From positions 1,178,001-1,242,000 of the forward strand of contig NZ_CP032630.1 of assembly GCF_003627075.1 (NCBI RefSeq): a DNA stretch of 64,000 bases, given 5' to 3'. Shown here piece by piece: positions 8,015 through 17,056 of this stretch. The notes beneath the pieces were generated by a model that was not told where the DNA came from, searched no databases, and saw only the letters and a list, made by a program, of their open reading frames with translations. A program made the translations under genes and the position numbers. Numbering within the stretch: the first letter of the stretch is position 1; each line of letters begins with the position of its first letter. This stretch comes from Protaetiibacter intestinalis. GTDB taxonomy: Bacteria; Actinomycetota; Actinomycetes; Actinomycetales; Microbacteriaceae.

Positions 8015-8908
8015 TCAGCTCGGCAGCGCCGCGACCGCCTCGGCGACGGTGCGGTGCCGGAACCGGTAGCCGGATGCCGTGAGCACGGCGGGTTCGATGT
8101 CCTGGTCGGCGAGCAGCAGCTCGCGCCCGGCGGCCCCCAACGCGGCCGAGATGGCGAACGCCGGAGCCGGGAGCCAGTACGGCCGGTGCTCGTGCGCGGC
8201 GACCGCCCGGATGACCTCGGAGGCGGGGGCGGCATCCGGCGCGACCAGGTTGACCGGTCCCGCGACGGGCGCGTCGATCAGGTGCACGAGCGCACCGACC
8301 TCGTCGGCGAGCGAGATCCACGGCCAGCGTTGGCGTCCCGAGCCGAGCGGCCCGGCGAGCCCCAGGCGGGCGATGACCCGCAGCGGCGCGGTCGCCCCCG
8401 CCGGCCCGATCACGAGACCCGTGCGGGCGAGCGCGACCCGGGTCTGCTCGGGCGCCTCGAGCGCCGCGACCTCCCAGGCGCGCACCGTCTCGGCGAGGAA
8501 CCCGCCGCCCGCCGCCGAGCTCTCGTCGAGCCGTTCGCCGGGGCGGTTGCCGTAGAAGCCGACCGCGGACCCGCTCACGAGCACCGGCACGGGGGCGCCC
8601 GCGCGCGCGGCCTCGTGCAGCGCACCGACGAGGGCCGTGGTCGCGGTGATCCGCGAGGCGAGGATCTCGCGGCGGTACCGGCGCGTCCACGGCAGGCGCG
8701 AGATCGAGGCCCCCGAGAGGTTCACCACGGCATCCGCCCCGGCGAGCGCCGCCGAGTCGAGGTGGCCGCTCGCCGGATCCCACGCGACCTCGTCGCCCCC
8801 TCGGGCGGCGCGCCGCACGAGCGCGACCACCCGGTCGCCGCGCTCGCGCAGGGCCGCGAACAGCGCGCCGCCGATCATGCCCGACGCTCCTCCGACGACC
8901 ACCCGCAT
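8015..8908 (-). CDS. TIGR01777-family NAD(P)-dependent epimerase-like protein
   Basis: A 297-residue extended SDR protein. The N-terminal VVVGGASGMIGGAL is the dinucleotide-binding loop, followed by DAVVNLSGASISRLPWTRRYRREILASRI, the typical TIGR01777 segment, VSGSAVGFYGNRPGERLDESS (the YG catalytic region) and the C-terminal DUF1731-like tail with AAGRELLLADQDIEPAVLTASGYRF. Family members are called SulA/YfcH-like epimerases; the substrate is unknown. I used ATG 8908; a GTG nine bases upstream is also in frame and neither has a good ribosome-binding site. It is convergent with the UBP zinc-finger gene (14-base gap). Confidence 0.9.
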   Translation of the reverse strand: MRVVVGGASGMIGGALFAALRERGDRVVALVRRAARGGDEVAWDPASGHLDSAALAGADAVVNLSGASISRLPWTRRYRREILASRITATTALVGALHEAARAGAPVPVLVSGSAVGFYGNRPGERLDESSAAGGGFLAETVRAWEVAALEAPEQTRVALARTGLVIGPAGATAPLRVIARLGLAGPLGSGRQRWPWISLADEVGALVHLIDAPVAGPVNLVAPDAAPASEVIRAVAAHEHRPYWLPAPAFAISAALGAAGRELLLADQDIEPAVLTASGYRFRHRTVAEAVAALPS

Positions 8909-8945
8909 GGCGTTCACGCTACGCCCGGGCCGGCGACGGCGCCGG

Positions 8946-9839
8946 TCAGCCCTTGACGGCGCCCTGCACGAGCCCGCCGACGACGTAGCGTTGCAGCGTC
9001 AGGAACAGCACGAGCACCGGGATGGAGGCCACCACCGCGCCCGCCGCGAACAGCCCCCACCGGGTGGCGAGCTGGTTCGACACCCACTGGTACATGCCCA
9101 CCGCGAGGGTCCAGTTGTCTTCGCTGGTGAGGATGATCTTCGCCAGGATAAAGTCGCCGAACGCCGAGACGAAGGCCAGCAGGAACACCACCGCGAGCAC
9201 GGGCCGCATGAGCGGCAGGATGAGCTGCCAGAAGATCTGCGCGTGCGAGGCGCCGTCGATCTTCGCCGACTCGTCGATCTCGGTCGGGATGGTGTTGATG
9301 AAGCCGTACATCAGGAAGGTGTTGGCCCCGAGCGCACCGCCGAGGTAGACGCAGATGAGCGCGATCTTGGAGTTGATGCCGAGCGCCGGCACCACCTCGC
9401 CGAGCGCGAGCAGCATGAGGAACACCGCGATGAAGGCGACCGTCTGCGGGAACATCTGGATGATGAGCAGCGAGGTGAGGCTCGTGCGGCGCCCGCGGAA
9501 CCGGAAGCGGCTGAAGGCGTAGGCGGCCGCGGCCCCCATCAGCACGGCCCCGATGGCGGATGCCGTGGCGATGAACAGGGTGTTCAGCATCCAGATCCAG
9601 AAGCTCGTCGAGCCGAGCCGGATGAAGTTCTCGAGGGTCACCTCCGAGAACAACGCGCTCGACCCGGACAGGTTGCCGCGCGGGTTGAGCGAGGCCGACA
9701 GCACGTAGACGAGCGGGAACACGGCGAAGAACGCCATGACGACCGCCAGCGGGTACTTCCAGCCGACCTCCGCCCACCACCGGGCGCGCCGCGGCGTCAG
9801 GGCGAAGGTGCGGGTCGGGGATGCGGTGGGTGCGCTCAT
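8946..9839 (-). CDS. MalG-type sugar ABC transporter permease
   Basis: A 297-residue inner-membrane permease of the binding-protein-dependent CUT1 class. The EAA loop that docks the ATPase reads EIDESAKIDGASHAQIFWQLILPLMRP, and about six membrane helices surround it. It is the last gene of the beta-galactosidase operon and overlaps malF-type 9836-11449 by four bases. With that permease and the lipoprotein at 11527 it imports an oligosaccharide, probably a galactoside or galactan fragment because a GH42 enzyme heads the operon. No ATPase gene is in the operon, so a shared MsmX/UgpC-like ATPase encoded elsewhere must energise it. Ends in YVVGGLVQGAVKG, the usual MalG tail. Confidence 0.95.
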   Translation of the reverse strand: MSAPTASPTRTFALTPRRARWWAEVGWKYPLAVVMAFFAVFPLVYVLSASLNPRGNLSGSSALFSEVTLENFIRLGSTSFWIWMLNTLFIATASAIGAVLMGAAAAYAFSRFRFRGRRTSLTSLLIIQMFPQTVAFIAVFLMLLALGEVVPALGINSKIALICVYLGGALGANTFLMYGFINTIPTEIDESAKIDGASHAQIFWQLILPLMRPVLAVVFLLAFVSAFGDFILAKIILTSEDNWTLAVGMYQWVSNQLATRWGLFAAGAVVASIPVLVLFLTLQRYVVGGLVQGAVKG

Positions 9840-11449
9840 GACTGGATCTCCTCGAGCTTGCGCGTCTGACGGAAGGCCAGCGCGGAGATGGCCCCGATGA
9901 CGAGGAACACGATGATCGACAGGGCGCTCGCGAGCCCGTAGTCGGCGGTGCCGCCCGCGACCCCGGAGATCTTGTAGATCGCCGAGATCAGCAGGTCGGT
10001 CGCCCCGAGCTGCGCGGCCCCGCCCGTGAAGTAGGGGCCGCCGCTCGTGAGCATGTAGATGATCGTGAAGTTGTTGAAGTTGAAGGCGAAGGAGGCGATC
10101 GCGAGCGGCGCCGTCGACACCAGCAGCAGCGGCAGCGTGATCGAGCGGAAGCGGCGCCAGGGGCCGGCCCCGTCGATCGTGGCCGCCTCGAGGGTCTCGC
10201 CGGGCAGCGACTGGAGCGCCCCGAGGCACACCAGGAACCAGTACGGGAAGCTGAGCCACAGGTTGACCCAGATCACCGCCAATCGGGCCAGCCACGGATC
10301 GCCGAGCCAGTTGATGTCGGCGCCGAAGAAGAACAGGTCGTTGACGATCCCGAACTCGGAGTTGAGCATGCCCCGCCACAGCAGCGCCGACATGAAGGCC
10401 GGGAAGGCGTAGGGGAACAGGAACAGGGTGCGCAGCACGCGACGCGCCCGCACCCGCTCGTCGTTGAACACGATCGCGAGGAACAGGCCCAGGGCGAAGC
10501 TCGTGAACACGGTGAGCGCGGCGAAGGCGAAGGTCCACCCGGTCACCTGCAGCAGCGGCACGGAGTAGCGCTGGTCGGTGAAGGCGCGCAGGAAGTTGTC
10601 GAACCCGACGGTCACGATCCAGCCGGTCGGCAGGGTGCTGCCGTCGGCGGCGACGAAGTTCCCGGTGGACGGGTCGGCGGTGTAGACGACGCCGCTGTCG
10701 ACATCCGTGATGGTCTGGGCCTGCTCGTCCCAGACGAGGCTCGACCGGTAGACGGCCGCGGTGGATCCTTCGCGGGTGCGCAGCGAGCCGTCGTTGGCGT
10801 CGGCGGAGATGGGCACGCGGAGGGAGGCGACCTGCTCCTGCAGTTCGGCGTCGCCGAGCAGCAGCGCACGCGGCACGACGTCCCAGCCGGGGACCGAGGC
10901 GGGGGCGCTCGAGCTGTCGGGAAGCGCGCCCGCGTCGCGGAGCGGCTGCTCGGCGGTGCCCACGCGCAGCCGGCCGTCGTCGTTGATGGCGAAGCCGAGC
11001 TCGTCGCCGCGCTGCACGACGGCGAGCGGGTAGCTGGGCGAGTCGTCGAGACGGCGTTCGGCCTGGATGAGCGCGGCGTCGACCGCCTGCTGCTGGCTGC
11101 CGGCGTGCCCCGTGCCGTAGTTGGTGAAGGCGACGTAGCCCGTGTACCCGAGGGTGAACACCTGGAAGGCGAGCAGGAAGACGAGGCCGGGGAAGAGGTA
11201 CTTGAGCGGCAGGGCCCGCCGGGTGAAGTAGATGACGTCGGCCGCGACGAGCAGCACGACGGAGACGGCGAGGATGATCCAGCTCTCGGCGGCGATGGCC
11301 GAGAGCACGACGCTGACGCCGAGCGCGTTCACGAGCGCCATGAGGGCGAGCTTGAGCAGGAAGCCCCCGCCGAGCCCGCGCCAGTTGCGGGCGTGGGACC
11401 CTCCCGCGGGGAGGGTCGGGCGGGTGCGCCGGGTGGATTCGGCCGTCAT
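9836..11449 (-). CDS. MalF-type sugar ABC transporter permease
   Basis: A 537-residue permease, longer than a simple CUT1 permease because it carries several N-terminal helices and a periplasmic insert of about 185 residues (about 125-310), like the P2 loop of MalF. The C-terminal half has the EAA motif LEAATIDGAGPWRRFRSITLPLL and the final LVIGAISALAFRQTRKLEE. The start ATG at 11449 has GGAG seven bases upstream; the open frame continues upstream only because it is a shadow of the neighbouring gene. It is paired with the MalG-type permease and solute-binding lipoprotein of the same operon and should carry the galactoside substrate across the membrane. Confidence 0.95.
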   Translation of the reverse strand: MTAESTRRTRPTLPAGGSHARNWRGLGGGFLLKLALMALVNALGVSVVLSAIAAESWIILAVSVVLLVAADVIYFTRRALPLKYLFPGLVFLLAFQVFTLGYTGYVAFTNYGTGHAGSQQQAVDAALIQAERRLDDSPSYPLAVVQRGDELGFAINDDGRLRVGTAEQPLRDAGALPDSSSAPASVPGWDVVPRALLLGDAELQEQVASLRVPISADANDGSLRTREGSTAAVYRSSLVWDEQAQTITDVDSGVVYTADPSTGNFVAADGSTLPTGWIVTVGFDNFLRAFTDQRYSVPLLQVTGWTFAFAALTVFTSFALGLFLAIVFNDERVRARRVLRTLFLFPYAFPAFMSALLWRGMLNSEFGIVNDLFFFGADINWLGDPWLARLAVIWVNLWLSFPYWFLVCLGALQSLPGETLEAATIDGAGPWRRFRSITLPLLLVSTAPLAIASFAFNFNNFTIIYMLTSGGPYFTGGAAQLGATDLLISAIYKISGVAGGTADYGLASALSIIVFLVIGAISALAFRQTRKLEEIQS

Positions 11450-11526
11450 GTTCGCTCCGTGTGGGTCGGGTGGGAGTGGAGGGCGACCGGGGCGGGGAGA
11501 GGGTTCCCCGCCCCGGTCGGTCGACG

Positions 11527-12747
11527 TCAGCCGGCGAGGGCCGCCGTCAGGTCGGTGATCATCTGGTTCCAGGTCGACACGGGGTCGGCGCCGCTGATGA
11601 TCTGCGACTCGGCCGCGTTCCAGAAGTCCCAGACCTTGCCCATCTCGGGGATCGACGGCATCGGCACGCCGTTCTTCGACGAGGCGACGAAGCCCGCGAT
11701 GATCGGGTCGGAGGAGACCTCCTCGGCGAGGCTGGTCCACGCGGGGATGCGCGGGTCGGCCTCGTAGAGGGCGCGCTGGGCGTCCTCGGTGCCGAGGTAG
11801 TTCACCAGGAACTCCTGGGCGAGCAGCTTGTTCTTCGACTGCGAGCTCAGGTAGAAGCCCTGCACGCCGACGAACGGGGCCGCATCCTGGCCGCCGGCCG
11901 AGGGGATGGGGTTCACGACGACGTTGACGTCCGGGAAGGCGCTGATCGCCCACGGGCCCTGGATCGTGTAGGGCACCTTGCCCTCGTTGAACAGGGTGTT
12001 GTTCGTGTCGTAGTCGATCGTGGTCGACAGGATGCCGGTGCCGTTCGCGCCGTTCGCGCCGAGCCACGAGGCGAAGGCCTCGCCGGCCGCGCCGCCCATG
12101 CCGACCTCGTTGGTGTACGAGCCGGTCTCGTCCTGTACGAAGACGGGCGCCCCGAACGAGGTCTGGAAGCCGTACATCGTGTAGCCGTCGCCGGTCTCGC
12201 CGTTGGTGTTGATGACGAAGGGGCGCTCGGTGCCGGCCGCGGTGCCGCGGGCGATCAGGTCGTCCCAGGTCGCGGGCGCCTCGGTGCCCACGAGGTCGAC
12301 GTTCTGGATGAGCGCGATCGTCTCGAGCGAGTACGGGAGGGCGTAGAGCTGGCCGTCGTAGGTCATCGCCTCGAGCGCGACGGGCTCGAAGGACGAGGCC
12401 TTGTCGCCGAGGTCGATCGTGTCGACGACACCGGCGGTGACGAGGGCGCCGAGCCAGTCGTGGGCGCCGACGGTGATGTCGGGGCCCTCACCGGTGGGGA
12501 CCTGGGCGATGAAGTCGGCGCGGAGGTCCTCGAAGTTCTTCTGCACGAGGGTCACGGTCGCGCCGGTCTCCTCCTCGAACTTCTCGGCGGCGGCGGTGAT
12601 GGCGGCCTCGCGCTCGGCGTCGGTCCAGATGACGATCTCGCCGGCCGCGGGGGCGTCGTCGTCCTCGCTCGGCGTGCCGGAGCAGCCCGCGAGGGCGAGC
12701 GCGGACACGGCGGCGATGGCGCCGAGTCCGATGAGCTTGCTGCGCAT
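11527..12747 (-). CDS. Sugar-binding lipoprotein of ABC transporter (MalE type)
   Basis: A 406-residue extracytoplasmic solute-binding protein of family 1. The signal peptide MRSKLIGLGAIAAVSALALAGC ends in the lipobox LAGC (cysteine at residue 22), followed by an acidic linker SEDDDAPAAG and the binding domain beginning EIVIWTDAER. The motifs YTIQGPWAISAF and FVGVQGFYLSSQSKNK are typical of maltose/oligosaccharide binders. The protein is anchored in the cytoplasmic membrane and delivers sugar to the permeases at 9836 and 8946. AAAGGA lies before the ATG. Located between the GH42 gene and the permeases, it probably binds galacto-oligosaccharides, which is inference from context. Confidence 0.95.
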   Translation of the reverse strand: MRSKLIGLGAIAAVSALALAGCSGTPSEDDDAPAAGEIVIWTDAEREAAITAAAEKFEEETGATVTLVQKNFEDLRADFIAQVPTGEGPDITVGAHDWLGALVTAGVVDTIDLGDKASSFEPVALEAMTYDGQLYALPYSLETIALIQNVDLVGTEAPATWDDLIARGTAAGTERPFVINTNGETGDGYTMYGFQTSFGAPVFVQDETGSYTNEVGMGGAAGEAFASWLGANGANGTGILSTTIDYDTNNTLFNEGKVPYTIQGPWAISAFPDVNVVVNPIPSAGGQDAAPFVGVQGFYLSSQSKNKLLAQEFLVNYLGTEDAQRALYEADPRIPAWTSLAEEVSSDPIIAGFVASSKNGVPMPSIPEMGKVWDFWNAAESQIISGADPVSTWNQMITDLTAALAG

Positions 12748-12848
12748 TCTCTTTTCCTTTCGGAACGGTGGCCGCAGAGGCGGGCGCAGGACAGCGCCGC
12801 CTCGTCGCGACCGGGGTGGGACCCGGGGCAGGTGGCCCCGGGAGTGAT

Positions 12849-14879
12849 TCAGGCGGTACCTCCCAGGGGATCGCGCGGGGTGCGCACGACGGCGACGGTG
12901 CCGCCGGGGAGTTCGAGGACGCCCTCGACGGGCGTGTCGGTCAGAAGCTCCCGACCGGATGCGGCGAGCTGCGCCGCGGTGTCGCGGTGGTTGATCGCGA
13001 TGAGGTAGTCGGCGTCGGGGCCGCGGCGGGTGACCAGCTCGACCCCGTCCGGCTGCCCGGCGGGCGCGAGCCCGGCATCCGCGTACACCTCGGCCATGAC
13101 GGCCGCGAGGCCGTCGGCGTCGAGGCGGGTGCTGAGGTACCAGGCGGCACCGGCGCCGTGGACGTTGCGGGTGATCGCGGCGCCGTTCTCGCCCGGGCCG
13201 TCGCGGTGCACGCCGAGCACCTCGGCGGTCGTCACGCGCAGGTCCTCCTGCCACGCGTCGGCGGCGAGCTCGCGTCCGCGCCACCGGACGGTGGTGGTGA
13301 CCCCTTCGCGCAGGGGCAGGAACTCCTCCACCTTCACGCCCAGCACCTCGGCGAGCGGGGCGCCGAATCCGCCCGCGTGCACGGCGTCGTTCTCGTCGAC
13401 GATGCCGGAGAAGAAGGAGACGAGCAGGGTGCCGCCCTGCTCGACGTAGCGGGTGAGGTTCGCGCCGCCCTCCGCCGTGAGCAGGTACTGCGCCGGGGCG
13501 ACGACGAGCGCGTAGCGCGAGAGGTCGTGCGTCGGCAGCGCGAAGTCCACCGTGATGCCGTCGCGCCAGAGCCGCTCGTAGAAGGCGCGCACCCGCTCCT
13601 TGTGGTCGAGCTCGACCGAGGGGCGCCACTCGAGGTCCTGCGCCCAGAACGACTCGAAGTCCCAGAGCAGGGCGACGTCCGCGCGCACCCGGCTGCCCTG
13701 CAGCTCGCCGAGGCGGCCGAGCTTCGCGCCGAGGTCGACGACCTCCCGCCACAGCCGCGAGTCGGTGCCGGCGTGCGGGATCATCGCCGAGTGGAACTTC
13801 TCCGCGCCGGAGCGCGAGGCGCGCCACTGGAAGAACAGCACGGCATCCGCCCCGCGCCCGAGGTGCGCGAGCGAGTTGCGGGCCATCTCGCCGGCGCGCT
13901 TGGCGACGTTGCGCGGCTGCCAGTTGACGGCGCTCGTGGAGTGCTCCATGAGGATCCACGGGTCACCCCCGCCGACCGAGCGCGAGAGGTCGGAGGCGAT
14001 CGCCAGCCCGATCTCGTTCTCGGTGTCGGCCGCCCACGGGTAGGAGTCGTCCGCGACGATGTCGACGACCTCGCCCCACTTCCACAGGTCGGTCGTCCAG
14101 GACTGGTTGGCCATGAAGTTGGTCGTGATGGGCTGCGCGGCGTGCGCCCGGATGGCGTCGCGCTCGGCCAGGAAGCACTGGCGCAGCTGGTGGTCGGTGA
14201 AGCGCGCGAAGTCGAGCCGCTGCGCGGGGTTGACGACGGAGGCGGCGGCGGCGGGCACGCCGACGTGCTCCCAGGAGCCGTAGCGCTGGCCCCAGAAGGC
14301 GGTGCCCCAGGCCCGGTTGAGGCCGTCGAGGTCGCCGTAGCGCTCCTCGAGCCAGCGGCGGAAGGCGACCGCCGACTGCTCGGAGTAGTCCTCGCCGACG
14401 GGCACGCCGTACTCGTTGTGCACGTGCCACATGACGACGGCGGGGTGCTCGGCGTAGCGCTTCGCGAGCTCGGTGGCGATGCGCACGCTCGCCGCACGGT
14501 AGGCGGGCGACGACGGGGAGGCCATGCCGCGCGATCCGAAGCCCTGCACGACACCGTTGCGGTCGACGACCCGCGCATCGGGGTGCTTCGCGAAGAACCA
14601 GGCGGGCGGGGATGCCGTGGGGGTGCCGAGGTCGACGCGGATGCCGCCCGCGTGCAGCAGCTCGAGCAGCTCGTCGAGCCAGCCGAAGTCGAACACGCCC
14701 TCCTCGGTCTCGAGGAGCGCCCAGGAGAAGATGCCGACGGAGACGAGGGTGACGCCCGCTTCCCGCATGAGGGCGACGTCTTCGCGCCACGTCTCGCGGG
14801 GCCACTGCTCGGGGTTGTAGTCGCCTCCGTAGGCGATCCCCTCGAGGGGCCAGGCGTTCTGGTTCACGTAACACTCCAT
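12849..14879 (-). CDS. Beta-galactosidase, glycoside hydrolase family 42
   Basis: A 676-residue cytoplasmic GH42 enzyme that hydrolyses terminal beta-galactosides taken up by the downstream transporter. The N terminus has the family motif AYGGDYNPEQWP, the acid/base glutamate is E156 in WHVHNEYG, and the nucleophile is E312 in ILMEHSTSAVNWQPRN. A trimerisation domain (about 380-590) and a small beta domain follow. No signal peptide, so substrate must be imported. Start: ATG 14879 is used, but GTG 14867 has GGAG eight bases before it and may be the true start; an ATG at 14915 was rejected because the LacI operator would then lie inside the gene. First gene of a four-gene operon. Confidence 0.96.
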   Translation of the reverse strand: MECYVNQNAWPLEGIAYGGDYNPEQWPRETWREDVALMREAGVTLVSVGIFSWALLETEEGVFDFGWLDELLELLHAGGIRVDLGTPTASPPAWFFAKHPDARVVDRNGVVQGFGSRGMASPSSPAYRAASVRIATELAKRYAEHPAVVMWHVHNEYGVPVGEDYSEQSAVAFRRWLEERYGDLDGLNRAWGTAFWGQRYGSWEHVGVPAAAASVVNPAQRLDFARFTDHQLRQCFLAERDAIRAHAAQPITTNFMANQSWTTDLWKWGEVVDIVADDSYPWAADTENEIGLAIASDLSRSVGGGDPWILMEHSTSAVNWQPRNVAKRAGEMARNSLAHLGRGADAVLFFQWRASRSGAEKFHSAMIPHAGTDSRLWREVVDLGAKLGRLGELQGSRVRADVALLWDFESFWAQDLEWRPSVELDHKERVRAFYERLWRDGITVDFALPTHDLSRYALVVAPAQYLLTAEGGANLTRYVEQGGTLLVSFFSGIVDENDAVHAGGFGAPLAEVLGVKVEEFLPLREGVTTTVRWRGRELAADAWQEDLRVTTAEVLGVHRDGPGENGAAITRNVHGAGAAWYLSTRLDADGLAAVMAEVYADAGLAPAGQPDGVELVTRRGPDADYLIAINHRDTAAQLAASGRELLTDTPVEGVLELPGGTVAVVRTPRDPLGGTA

Positions 14880-14890
14880 CGGGTCGGAAA

Positions 14891-14908
14891 TCTGTGACCG
14901 GTCCCAGT
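14891..14908. promoter_or_regulatory. LacI-family operator O1
   Basis: The 18-base sequence TCTGTGACCGGTCCCAGT contains the near-palindrome TGTGACCGGTCCCA centred on CCGG, a typical LacI/GalR half-site pair. It lies 12 bases upstream of the beta-galactosidase start and occurs again at 14959-14976. Confidence 0.75.
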
Positions 14909-14958
14909 TGAACATGGCCCACTCCGGTTCCGCGACCCGGGATGCCCATCGTTATTCA

Positions 14959-14976
14959 TCTGTGACCGGTCCCAGT
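14959..14976. promoter_or_regulatory. LacI-family operator O2
   Basis: Identical over 18 bases to the copy at 14891-14908, 68 bases away, in the same orientation, and 30 bases before the start of the divergent lacI-type gene. Two sites about 6.5 helical turns apart in a divergent promoter region suggest control of both the galactoside operon and the repressor itself, perhaps by looping. Confidence 0.75.
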
Positions 14977-15005
14977 ACGGGGGGTGCGGGTATAGAGTTC
15001 CCCTC

Positions 15006-16022
15006 GTGGACGACACGACGGCGCAGCGGCGCAAGCCGACCATCCGCGACGTCGCCGCCGCCGCCGGCGTCTCGCGCGGCACCGTCTCCCGCGTCATCAA
15101 CGGCGGCCACTGGGTGTCACCGGACGCGCGCGTCGCCGTCGAGGACGCCATCCGCGAGACCGGGTTCACCATCAACCACGCGGCCCGCAGCCTCGCCACC
15201 GGCAGGGCCGGCTCGCTCGCGTTCCTGCTCACCGAGCCGCAGCACCTGCTCTTCGCCGACCCGACCTTCGCGCTCCTGCTGCGCGGAGCGGCAGAGGCCC
15301 TCACCCAGCGCCAGATGACGCTCGTGCTCCTCGTCGCCGGCACCGAGGCCGAGCGCGCGAACGTCGAGCACTTCGTGCGCGCCGGCCACGTCGACGGCGT
15401 GCTGCTCATCTCCTCCCACGAGGCCGACCCGCTGCTCGAGCGACTCGTCGCGGCGGGCGTTCCCACCGTCAGCTGCGGCCTGCCCCTCGGCCACCAGGGC
15501 GAGGTCGCCACCGTGTCGGTCGACGAGCAGCGTTCCGCCCGCATCATGACCCGGCACCTGCTCGATCGCGGTCACCGCCGGATCGCCATGATCGCGGGCC
15601 CCGGCGACACCCCCGGCGGCAAGTACCGTCTCGTCGGCTTCCGGGAGGAGCTCGGCGCCGCCTTCGACCCCGCGCTCGTCGAGGAGGGCGACTACTCGCA
15701 GGAGTCCGGCACTGCGGCGATGACCCGCCTGCTCGCCACGGGTGCCGAGTTCGACGCGGTCTTCGCGGCATCCGATCTCATGGCGGCCGGCGCCATCGCG
15801 GCGCTGCGCAAGGCGGGCCTGCGCGTGCCCGAGGACGTCGCCGTCGCCGGCTTCGACGACTCCGGGCTCGCCGCCACCCACGAGCCGCCGCTCACCACCA
15901 TGCGCCAGCCGTGGGAGCTCATCTCGGAGTCGATGGTGCAGCTGCTGCTCGACGTGATCGCGGGTGGTCCGCAGCGCGAGATCGTGCTGCCGACCACCCT
16001 CGTCGTGCGCGAGAGCGCCTGA
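15006..16022 (+). CDS. LacI-family transcriptional regulator of the galactoside operon
   Basis: A 338-residue repressor. Residues about 12-34 form the helix-turn-helix TIRDVAAAAGVSRGTVSRVING with a hinge helix ending in AARSLATGRAG, and the rest is a periplasmic-binding-protein-like sugar sensor with the FAASDLMAAGAIAALRKAGLRVPEDVAVAGFDD segment. It starts with GTG at 15006 and is divergent from the GH42 gene. The intervening DNA holds two copies of a palindromic operator, so it very likely represses the operon in the absence of galactoside. The inducer is not determined from sequence. The stop overlaps a short perfect hairpin shared with the convergent oxidoreductase gene. Confidence 0.95.
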   Translation: MDDTTAQRRKPTIRDVAAAAGVSRGTVSRVINGGHWVSPDARVAVEDAIRETGFTINHAARSLATGRAGSLAFLLTEPQHLLFADPTFALLLRGAAEALTQRQMTLVLLVAGTEAERANVEHFVRAGHVDGVLLISSHEADPLLERLVAAGVPTVSCGLPLGHQGEVATVSVDEQRSARIMTRHLLDRGHRRIAMIAGPGDTPGGKYRLVGFREELGAAFDPALVEEGDYSQESGTAAMTRLLATGAEFDAVFAASDLMAAGAIAALRKAGLRVPEDVAVAGFDDSGLAATHEPPLTTMRQPWELISESMVQLLLDVIAGGPQREIVLPTTLVVRESA

Positions 16023-16035
16023 GGCGGGGCCTCAG
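16019..16035. terminator. Compact bidirectional hairpin between convergent genes
   Basis: CTGAGGC at 16019-16025 and GCCTCAG at 16029-16035 form a perfect 7-bp stem with a 3-base loop. It overlaps the stop codons of both convergent genes. No T-run follows, as is common in this GC range. Confidence 0.5.
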
Positions 16036-17042
16036 ACCCGCACGAGCATCTTGCCGGTGTTGGCGCCGCGCATCATGTCGAGGAACGCGTCGACGGTGTT
16101 GTCGATGCCGTCGACGATCGTCTCGTCGTAGGCGATGCGCCCCGAGCCGAACCACTCCGTCATCCGCGCCGCGAACTCGGGGGCGAGGTCGAGGTGGGCG
16201 GCGAGGGTGAAGCCGCGCAGGGTGAGGGCGCGCGTGATGATGTTCGCCAGGTTGTCGGCCCCGGGCGCCTTCTCGGTCGTGTTGTAGCCGGCGATCGCGC
16301 CGCACAGCGCGAGGCGGCCGCCGTCGTTCATGACGTCGAGCGCGGCCTCGAGGTGGTCGCCGCCGACGTTGTCGAAGAACACGTCGACGCCCTCGGGGGC
16401 GAGCGCCGCGAGCTGCTCGCGCACGGGACCCGCGCGGTAGTCGAACGCGGCGTCGTAGCCGTACTTCTCGGTGAGCAGGGCGACCTTCTCGGGGGTGCCC
16501 GCCGAGCCGATGACGCGCCCGGCTCCCAGCAGCTTGGCGATCTGGCCGACGGCGGTGCCGACCGCGCCGGCCGCGCCCGACACGAACACGGTGTCGCCCT
16601 CCTTCAGCTGCCCGATGCGGGTGAGCCCCACGTAGGCGGTGAGGCCCGTCATGCCGAGGATGTGCAGCTGCAACGAGAGCGGCACGCCCGGGAGCTCGGG
16701 CACGGCGCGGAAGGTCGCGGCGGGCGCCTGGATGACATCCGCCCAGCCGTGCTGGTGCAGCACGACGGCGCCGACCGGCAGGCCCTCATCCGCCGAGGCG
16801 ACGACGCGGCCGATCGCGCCGCCCGTGATGCGGTCGCCGAGCGCGTAGGGCGCGACGTAGCTGCGCACGTCGTTCATGCGGCCGCGCATGTAGGGGTCGA
16901 CGGAGACGAACTCGTTGCGCACGCGCACCTCGCCGGGGGCGGGGGCCGCGTACTCGACGGTGACGGTGCGGAAGTCGTCGTGCGTGGGCCAGCCGCTCGG
17001 GCGGGCGGCGAGCTGGATCTGGGTGCTGGTCGCGGTGCTCAT
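16032..17042 (-). CDS. NADP-dependent oxidoreductase, CurA/leukotriene-B4-dehydrogenase-like MDR
   Basis: A 336-residue medium-chain reductase. It has the N-terminal VSVDPYMRGRM motif of the CurA/PTGR group, the substrate lid LGMTGLTAYVGL, and the nucleotide-binding segment VFVSGAAGAVGTAVGQIAKLLGAGRVIGSAG, with no zinc-binding cysteines. Enzymes of this group reduce the double bond of alpha,beta-unsaturated carbonyls with NADPH. It follows the DUF1304 gene by 14 bases and both lie divergent to a TetR-type regulator, which points to induction by a small reactive molecule. Substrate is inference. The GGANTGKMLVRV-type end is normal for the family. Confidence 0.92.
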   Translation of the reverse strand: MSTATSTQIQLAARPSGWPTHDDFRTVTVEYAAPAPGEVRVRNEFVSVDPYMRGRMNDVRSYVAPYALGDRITGGAIGRVVASADEGLPVGAVVLHQHGWADVIQAPAATFRAVPELPGVPLSLQLHILGMTGLTAYVGLTRIGQLKEGDTVFVSGAAGAVGTAVGQIAKLLGAGRVIGSAGTPEKVALLTEKYGYDAAFDYRAGPVREQLAALAPEGVDVFFDNVGGDHLEAALDVMNDGGRLALCGAIAGYNTTEKAPGADNLANIITRALTLRGFTLAAHLDLAPEFAARMTEWFGSGRIAYDETIVDGIDNTVDAFLDMMRGANTGKMLVRV

Positions 17043-17056
17043 GGCGTGTTCTCCGT

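Noticed and set aside
14879..14915. Upstream start for the beta-galactosidase (MFNWDRSQISDP extension)
   Set aside because: The extension is encoded by the LacI operator and is not part of the GH42 fold.
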